Source: a virus. From it: DNA of 34,805 nt. The position numbers were made by a program, and so were the translations under genes. This document shows, piece after piece, positions 31,814 through 34,805 of the stretch (position 1 is the first letter of the stretch; every line of letters begins with the position of its first letter). The notes beneath the pieces were generated by a model, which saw nothing but the letters and a program-made list of their open reading frames with translations, was not told the DNA's origin and made no database searches. The stretch covers positions 1 through 34,805 of IMG/VR virus record IMGVR_UViG_3300033553_000200; one strand, given 5' to 3'.

Positions 31814-32860
31814 ATGGAAAGCGGCGAACGAATAAGTATGCCTGCGATGGCTGCAGGATTTGCGTCTTTGCTGGGGCAGATAGCAAAAGGCGATGGCGAT
31901 ACAGTTAATGTGCCGGAAGGCATGATCAACATTGGGGGTAATGGTCGCGGCTATTTGCTTCAGGCTGTGGCCAACTGGAACCCCCTGACCAACAACGACG
32001 GCACCTTCTCATCTCTCGGCCTGGGCGACGACATCTGCATCTATGCAGCCCAGTCCGCAACCGGCGTTGCCGACCTGATCGCCAGCAAAAATACCACCTT
32101 CCCGGACGGCTATACCGCAGACAACACCCGCAAAATCGGCGGCTTCCACGTTGGCCGGGTCCGCCCGTTTTCGGAGCGCTATAACGCATCGTATGTGCCA
32201 GCCGTAGGCATCGTGCCGAACAGCGTGTGGGATCTGCACCACCGCCCAGTGTGCGACCCGAGCGGCTTTGCCGAAATGCCTGACGGCCGGTGGATCTCCA
32301 TCTACCTGCTATCCGAAGGCTCCGGTACCGGCGCCGGTGTTGTCCCTGTCAGTCGATACGGCGCAACGCCAATCAAAGACGACATTTATGCCCGGAAGGA
32401 TTTCCCGAACCTGCTGCAAAACGCAGGCATGTACGCCCCGGATGTGCAGCTGCTTCGTTGTTACGCCCAGGGCGCGCCCCAGGGCAGCGACACCAACAAC
32501 GACACCGCCTGGAGCGCCACTAGCAACCCCGGGCCGACTACCACCGGCGCAGTCGCCAAGGCCGTCAGCCAGTTCAACATAGTGGATGCCGTCGGCAACC
32601 TCTGGGACTACCTATCCACCGAGTACAACACAGGCACAGCGTTTAACTGGGATCGATCCGTAGTCAACACCGGCATTGATTCCAGCCACCCGCGTGGTGA
32701 GGTCTACCACGATAACTGGCGCAGCGCCATCGGCGGAGGCAACTTCGACAGCGGCGGCCGTGGCGGCGCCGAGTGCGTGTACTGGAACAACGATCCGTGG
32801 GGCTCGTACGGCAGTGTTGGTGTTCGTGGCGTCAGTGGCCCCCTGCCCCGTGGCGCGTGA
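31814..32860 (+). CDS. DGR variable protein, C-type-lectin-like (Mtd-type)
   Basis: This 348-residue protein is the DGR target. Its C-terminal third has the C-type-lectin/FGE-like pattern FNIVDAVGNLWDYLSTEYN, SAIGGGNFDSGG, GAECVYWNNDPWGSYGS, and ends VGVRGVSGPLPRGA. Residues S313, G315, G317, Y323, D327, G330, Y332 and S334 correspond to adenine-containing TR codons and differ from TR. All belong to the ligand-facing surface in known DGR lectins. The N-terminal half probably links it to the tail. It takes the place of Mu fibres, so receptor binding is the likely role. The C-terminal 11 bp overlap avd. Confidence 0.93.
   Translation: MESGERISMPAMAAGFASLLGQIAKGDGDTVNVPEGMINIGGNGRGYLLQAVANWNPLTNNDGTFSSLGLGDDICIYAAQSATGVADLIASKNTTFPDGYTADNTRKIGGFHVGRVRPFSERYNASYVPAVGIVPNSVWDLHHRPVCDPSGFAEMPDGRWISIYLLSEGSGTGAGVVPVSRYGATPIKDDIYARKDFPNLLQNAGMYAPDVQLLRCYAQGAPQGSDTNNDTAWSATSNPGPTTTGAVAKAVSQFNIVDAVGNLWDYLSTEYNTGTAFNWDRSVVNTGIDSSHPRGEVYHDNWRSAIGGGNFDSGGRGGAECVYWNNDPWGSYGSVGVRGVSGPLPRGA
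32718..32837 (+). repeat. DGR variable repeat (VR)
   Basis: The 120 bases align without gaps to the TR at 33263-33382 (offset 545). They differ at nine places: 32751, 32757, 32763, 32780, 32792, 32801, 32802, 32807 and 32814. TR has A at all nine; VR has G seven times and T twice. The 23 bases at 32815-32837 are identical and form the likely initiation-of-homing (IMH) segment. The two next mismatches (32838, 32840) also face TR adenines. Confidence 0.97.
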
Positions 32861-33263
32861 TAGGGCCGCCCGGCAGGGCGGGCTGGAGCTTTTGAATCGA
32901 GCTGAGGACCTGGTCATGGAAATGGCCGGGCCGATACAGCGAATGCCCAGGAGTTACCGGCACAGGGCCGGCGCCATGCTCGAAGAGCGGTTGATGGAGC
33001 TGGCAGAGCTGATCATAGAAGCTGCGGCCTCTGGTCAGCCGAGCAAGGTCTACCGACTGCAGGAGCACATCCGGAAAGTGAAATTCCGGATATCAGTAGA
33101 GGCGAAAAAGGAACTGATTCGCCCGAAAGTGGCTGGCAGCGTGATGCGCGAGCCGAACCCTGAAGACGACAGGGATTTTGGCGGCTCGCTGTACCAGATT
33201 GAGGCCATGGTCGGAGCCTGGCGCGACAGGATCGACCAAAGAAAACGGGCCAAGGGGGTTTAG
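32850..33263 (+). CDS. avd: Avd, DGR accessory protein
   Basis: This is a basic four-helix-bundle-type protein of 137 residues from GTG 32850. Helices are visible as GGLELLNRAEDLVMEMAGPI, SYRHRAGAMLEERLMELAEL, KVYRLQEHIRKVKFRISVEA and SLYQIEAMVGAWRDRIDQRK. Avd forms a pentamer that binds the reverse transcriptase and TR RNA. The start overlaps the variable protein by 11 bp; GTG 32835 is an alternative, and the longer frame upstream (to 32676) is only the VR read in another phase. The stop touches the first base of TR. Confidence 0.88.
   Translation: MARDRAARQGGLELLNRAEDLVMEMAGPIQRMPRSYRHRAGAMLEERLMELAELIIEAAASGQPSKVYRLQEHIRKVKFRISVEAKKELIRPKVAGSVMREPNPEDDRDFGGSLYQIEAMVGAWRDRIDQRKRAKGV
32866..32881 (+). 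other. Hairpin downstream of VR
   Basis: CCGCCC (32866-32871), loop GGCA, and GGGCGG (32876-32881) form a six-pair GC hairpin 28 bases after the VR end. In BPP-1 a GC hairpin with a four-base loop just downstream of VR marks the target for homing. The loop here fits the GRNA pattern I recall for such elements. It lies inside the avd coding start, so its role is inferred. Confidence 0.5.
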
Positions 33264-33382
33264 GCGCAGCGCCATCGGCGGAGGCAACTTCGACAACGGC
33301 GACCGTGACGGCGCCGAGTGCGTGAACTGGAACAACAATCCGTGGAACTCGAACGGCAATGTTGGTGTTCGTGGCGTCAGTG
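33263..33382 (+). repeat. DGR template repeat (TR)
   Basis: This 120-base non-coding copy lies between avd and the reverse transcriptase. It holds 26 adenines, many in AAC/AAT or GAC triplets in the phase used by VR. Read in that phase it gives GGGNFDNGDRDGAECVNWNN and then NPWNSNGNVGVRG. Nine of the 26 adenines are substituted in VR. The AA-starting triplets can mutate to codons for up to 15 amino acids without stops. Confidence 0.96.
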
Positions 33383-33555
33383 ACACCCCACACATAGAGA
33401 GAGTGTCGAAAGTTCGGCACTACCTAGAACCCCTGAAGGGGGTCAGCCCCTTGGTCCGGGTCTCTCCCAGAGAAACCAAACCGTGAATTAGCGACCCGGC
33501 GCGAATAGGTCTGCCGAAAGCCCCGGGCTCGCTCCCTATCCATTTTGGAGCTGTA
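33383..33555 (+). ncRNA. DGR RNA spacer between TR and reverse transcriptase
   Basis: This 173-base non-coding spacer corresponds to the BPP-1 spacer RNA that binds Avd-RT and primes cDNA synthesis. Visible structures are an RNA hairpin GUGUCGAA (33403-33410) with UUCGGCAC (33413-33420), including one G-U pair, a GACAC/GTGTC pair (33382-33386 with 33401-33405 region) and a CCCCTGAAGGGG hairpin near 33429-33440. GGAG (33547-33550) serves the RT start. The exact RNA ends are not known. Confidence 0.6.
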
Positions 33556-34593
33556 ATGGGCAGGAAAGCCAAAAACCTGATTGAAGAAGTGGCGGACTGG
33601 AACAACCTGGTAGCCGCCCACAAATTGTGTCGGCGCGGTAAATCCCGAAACCGCGAAGTGCTGGAGTTTGAGTCTGATCTATGGGCAAGCCTGGGCGCGA
33701 TTCAGAACGAATTGCTCTGGGGCATGTACGAGATTGGCGACTACAGACACTTCCTGGTCTACGACCCAAAGCGCCGCGAGATATCCGCTGCACCCTACCG
33801 AGACAGAGTTGTGATGCAGGCCATCTGCCGCGTGTGCGAGCCGATATGGACCAACGCCCTGATTCCGGACACCTTCGCCTGCGTCCGGGGTCGAGGCGTT
33901 TACCAGGCCATACACCGCCTGCAAAGCTGGATGAGGTATTACCGCCGGCGCGGCGAAACAGCCTACGCACTACACATTGACGTGGCCGGGTTCTTTCGAA
34001 GCATCCCTCACGACGTAGCAAAGCGAGTGATTCGCCGCCGGATCGCCTGTCCGCTCACGCTAAAGGTGCTGGACAACATCATAGAAAGCATGCACTCCGG
34101 CGAACCTGGTATCGGAATCGCCACTGGCAACCTGCCCAGCCAATGGGTCGGCAACCTGACGCTGAACGAAGTGGACCAGGCAGCCAAGCGCAAAGGAGGC
34201 ATCACCCACTATATGCGCTACATGGACGACATCATGGTCCTGAGCGCTGATAAAGAGCAGCTGCGCCAGTGGCAAAGAGCCATCGAAATGGAGCTGCACA
34301 AGCTGGGCTTGCGCGCCGGTAAGGTCAACATCCGGGAGGCCGAAGGCGTTACCTACGTCGGATACCTGATCTGGAGCTTCGGGGCCTGCGTGAAAGGCCA
34401 AACCCGCCGGCGAATCCGCCGCCGGATGCGAGGCCTGCAAAGCAGCCTGGCCAAAGGCCATATCAGCAAATCCCGCGCCCGGGACACGCTGCAGTCGTGG
34501 CGGGCGCACTTGATTAAGGGCGAATGCCGAGGGTTCTGGCAGAGGCGGGTTGCTGAGTGGGAGGAGCGGGAGAGGCGGTTGCAGGATCGTTAG
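33556..34593 (+). CDS. DGR reverse transcriptase
   Basis: The 345-residue protein has the group II intron-like RT core of DGRs. Motifs are visible: RVVMQAICRVCEPIW (RT1/2), D142 in YALHIDVAGFFRSIPH (RT3), the DGR-type IGxxxSQ-like ATGNLPSQWVGN (191-196 core GNLPSQ, RT4), and Y222-M-D-D225 in THYMRYMDDIMVLS (RT5). A thumb with GVTYVGYLIWSFG and many arginines follows. There is no maturase or endonuclease domain. It copies TR RNA with errors at adenines. It is last before the right phage end, a place open to cargo genes. Confidence 0.97.
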   Translation: MGRKAKNLIEEVADWNNLVAAHKLCRRGKSRNREVLEFESDLWASLGAIQNELLWGMYEIGDYRHFLVYDPKRREISAAPYRDRVVMQAICRVCEPIWTNALIPDTFACVRGRGVYQAIHRLQSWMRYYRRRGETAYALHIDVAGFFRSIPHDVAKRVIRRRIACPLTLKVLDNIIESMHSGEPGIGIATGNLPSQWVGNLTLNEVDQAAKRKGGITHYMRYMDDIMVLSADKEQLRQWQRAIEMELHKLGLRAGKVNIREAEGVTYVGYLIWSFGACVKGQTRRRIRRRMRGLQSSLAKGHISKSRARDTLQSWRAHLIKGECRGFWQRRVAEWEERERRLQDR

Positions 34594-34616
34594 GGCGGCA
34601 TTTTCTTGCTTTTTTC

Positions 34617-34664
34617 GGTGCCAAATCCTCCGCAACATTGGGCCAAATCCGGCGCGCGTTTACA
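34617..34664. promoter_or_regulatory. Right end (attR) with two transposase-type sites
   Basis: R2 reads GGTGCCAAATCCTCCGCAAC (34617-34636), and R1 has GGGCCAAAT at 34640-34648. Both face outward, spaced 23 bp. R1 ends 17 nt (counting from its GCCAAA) before the terminal TTTACA at 34664, exactly like the first left site. The pattern matches the R1-R2 arrangement of Mu. The sequence 34594-34616 between RT and R2 shows nothing else. Confidence 0.82.
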
Positions 34665-34669
34665 ACACC
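34665..34669. repeat. Right copy of 5-bp target site duplication (ACACC)
   Basis: ACACC follows the terminal TTTACA and matches 137-141. It supports insertion by Mu-type transposition. Host sequence resumes with ATGGACACAATT, which continues the reconstructed empty site. Confidence 0.85.
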
Positions 34670-34696
34670 ATGGACACAATTTGGCCACAGCCAAAT

Positions 34697-34727
34697 AAAA
34701 AAGGCCTGCGTTTTCACGCAAGCCTTT
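34697..34727 (-). terminator. Terminator of the tRNA-Arg gene
   Basis: On the minus strand AAAGGCTTGCG, a TGAAAA loop and CGCAGGCCTTT form a hairpin with one mispair, followed by a run of T (34697-34702). It lies nine bases after the tRNA 3' end, in host DNA. The prophage ends 33 bp beyond this terminator, so the tRNA unit is undamaged. Confidence 0.85.
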
Positions 34728-34735
34728 GAAAATAA

Positions 34736-34805
34736 TGGCCCGCCCGTCAGGATTCGAACCTGAGACCTTCGCCTCCGGAGGGCGACGCTCTATCCAGCTG
34801 AGCTA
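34736..34805 (-). tRNA. tRNA-Arg (anticodon CCG), 5' end cut by window
   Basis: The minus strand reads a full D arm (GCTC...GAGC), anticodon stem TCGCC/GGCGA with loop CTCCGGA and anticodon CCG (34776-34778), T arm TCAGG-TTCGAAT-CCTGA, acceptor CGGGCGG, discriminator G and encoded CCA. Seventy bases are present; the first seven of the acceptor stem lie beyond the window. It is a host gene and was not used as an att site. Confidence 0.97.

Larger units (their letters stand above)
142..34664 (+). mobile_element. Complete Mu-like transposable prophage with a DGR
   Basis: The element starts TGTGAA and ends TTTACA, is flanked by ACACC on both sides and spans 34,523 bp. It carries a full set of Mu-type modules: repressor, Ner, DDE transposase, AAA+ target protein, GemA, Mor, lysis, head, contractile tail and a right-end diversity-generating retroelement. 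All core genes are open and tightly packed, mostly with ATGA or GTGA overlaps, so it looks intact and probably inducible. Gene order follows Mu gp25 to gp48 closely. The Mu G segment, fibre chaperone and mom/com genes are absent. The functional state is inferred. Confidence 0.95.

Noticed and set aside
32676-33263. Long form of avd starting at ATG 32676 (195 residues)
   Set aside because: The first 58 residues are the variable repeat read in another phase, with low-complexity Ala/Thr/Ser composition. The Avd helices begin after the overlap with the variable protein end, so GTG 32850 (or 32835) is preferred.
33178-33486. 102-residue plus-strand frame over TR
   Set aside because: The frame runs from within avd through TR into the structured spacer. 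TR is expected to be non-coding, and no ribosome site supports it.
30-34689. Alternative prophage ends TGTGGC (30) and GCCACA (34689)
   Set aside because: The six terminal bases are inverted, but flanking bases differ (GTTGG and GCCAA) and there is no matching spacing of transposase-type sites. The TGTGAA/TTTACA ends with ACACC duplication fit better.

Overview
The window holds a complete Mu-like transposable prophage (about 142-34664, 34,523 bp) with short host flanks. The termini were deduced from the sequence. Both ends read TGT(G/A)AA...ACA. The 5-bp sequence ACACC directly flanks each end (137-141 and 34665-34669). An outward-facing GG(T)GCCAAA transposase-type site lies exactly 17 nt inside each terminus. 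The right host flank carries the 3' part of a tRNA-Arg(CCG) gene on the minus strand and its terminator. The host looks like a GC-rich gammaproteobacterium: the tRNA resembles the enterobacterial/pseudomonad one, and the phage genes resemble Mu and the B3/D3112-type phages of Pseudomonas. A marine genus such as Marinobacter is a guess only.

Layout, left to right: left end with transposase sites and four phased 10-bp repeats (142-330); repressor on the minus strand (433-972); an operator/promoter region (about 1035-1117); the rightward early operon with Ner-like regulator, MuA-type DDE transposase, MuB-type AAA+ ATPase, a series of small DNA-binding or unknown proteins, an HU-like protein, GemA and a Mor-family activator (1134-8993); a late operon with a winged-helix protein, amidase endolysin, holin-like protein and spanin pair (9187-10835); head genes in Mu order (DUF2730, gp26-like, small and large terminase, portal, F, G, protease/scaffold, decoration, major capsid; 10845-19723); neck and contractile-tail genes (sheath, tube, frameshifted chaperones, tape measure, N, P, spike, W-like, J-like, gp48; 19794-31172).

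The right end departs from Mu. The long tail fibre, chaperone and invertible G segment are replaced by a short fibre-N-terminus-like protein, an unknown small protein, and a complete diversity-generating retroelement (DGR): C-type-lectin-like variable protein with its variable repeat (VR), avd, template repeat (TR) and reverse transcriptase, in that order as in Bordetella phage BPP-1. Over 120 aligned bases VR and TR differ at 9 positions, and every one is an adenine in TR. This is direct evidence of past adenine-specific retrohoming. The phage would thus be a Mu-type myovirus whose receptor-binding protein is diversified by reverse transcription instead of DNA inversion.

Other notable points are a GGGGGCGA slippery site giving a Mu-type -2 frameshift in the tail chaperone gene, a nested scaffold start with a perfect Shine-Dalgarno inside the protease gene, two near-identical promoter-like elements upstream of the lysis and protease genes, a strong terminator inside the late operon just after the capsid gene, an antisense secreted-protein moron, and a probable nuclease-like (PBECR-type) C-terminal domain on the F-like head protein.
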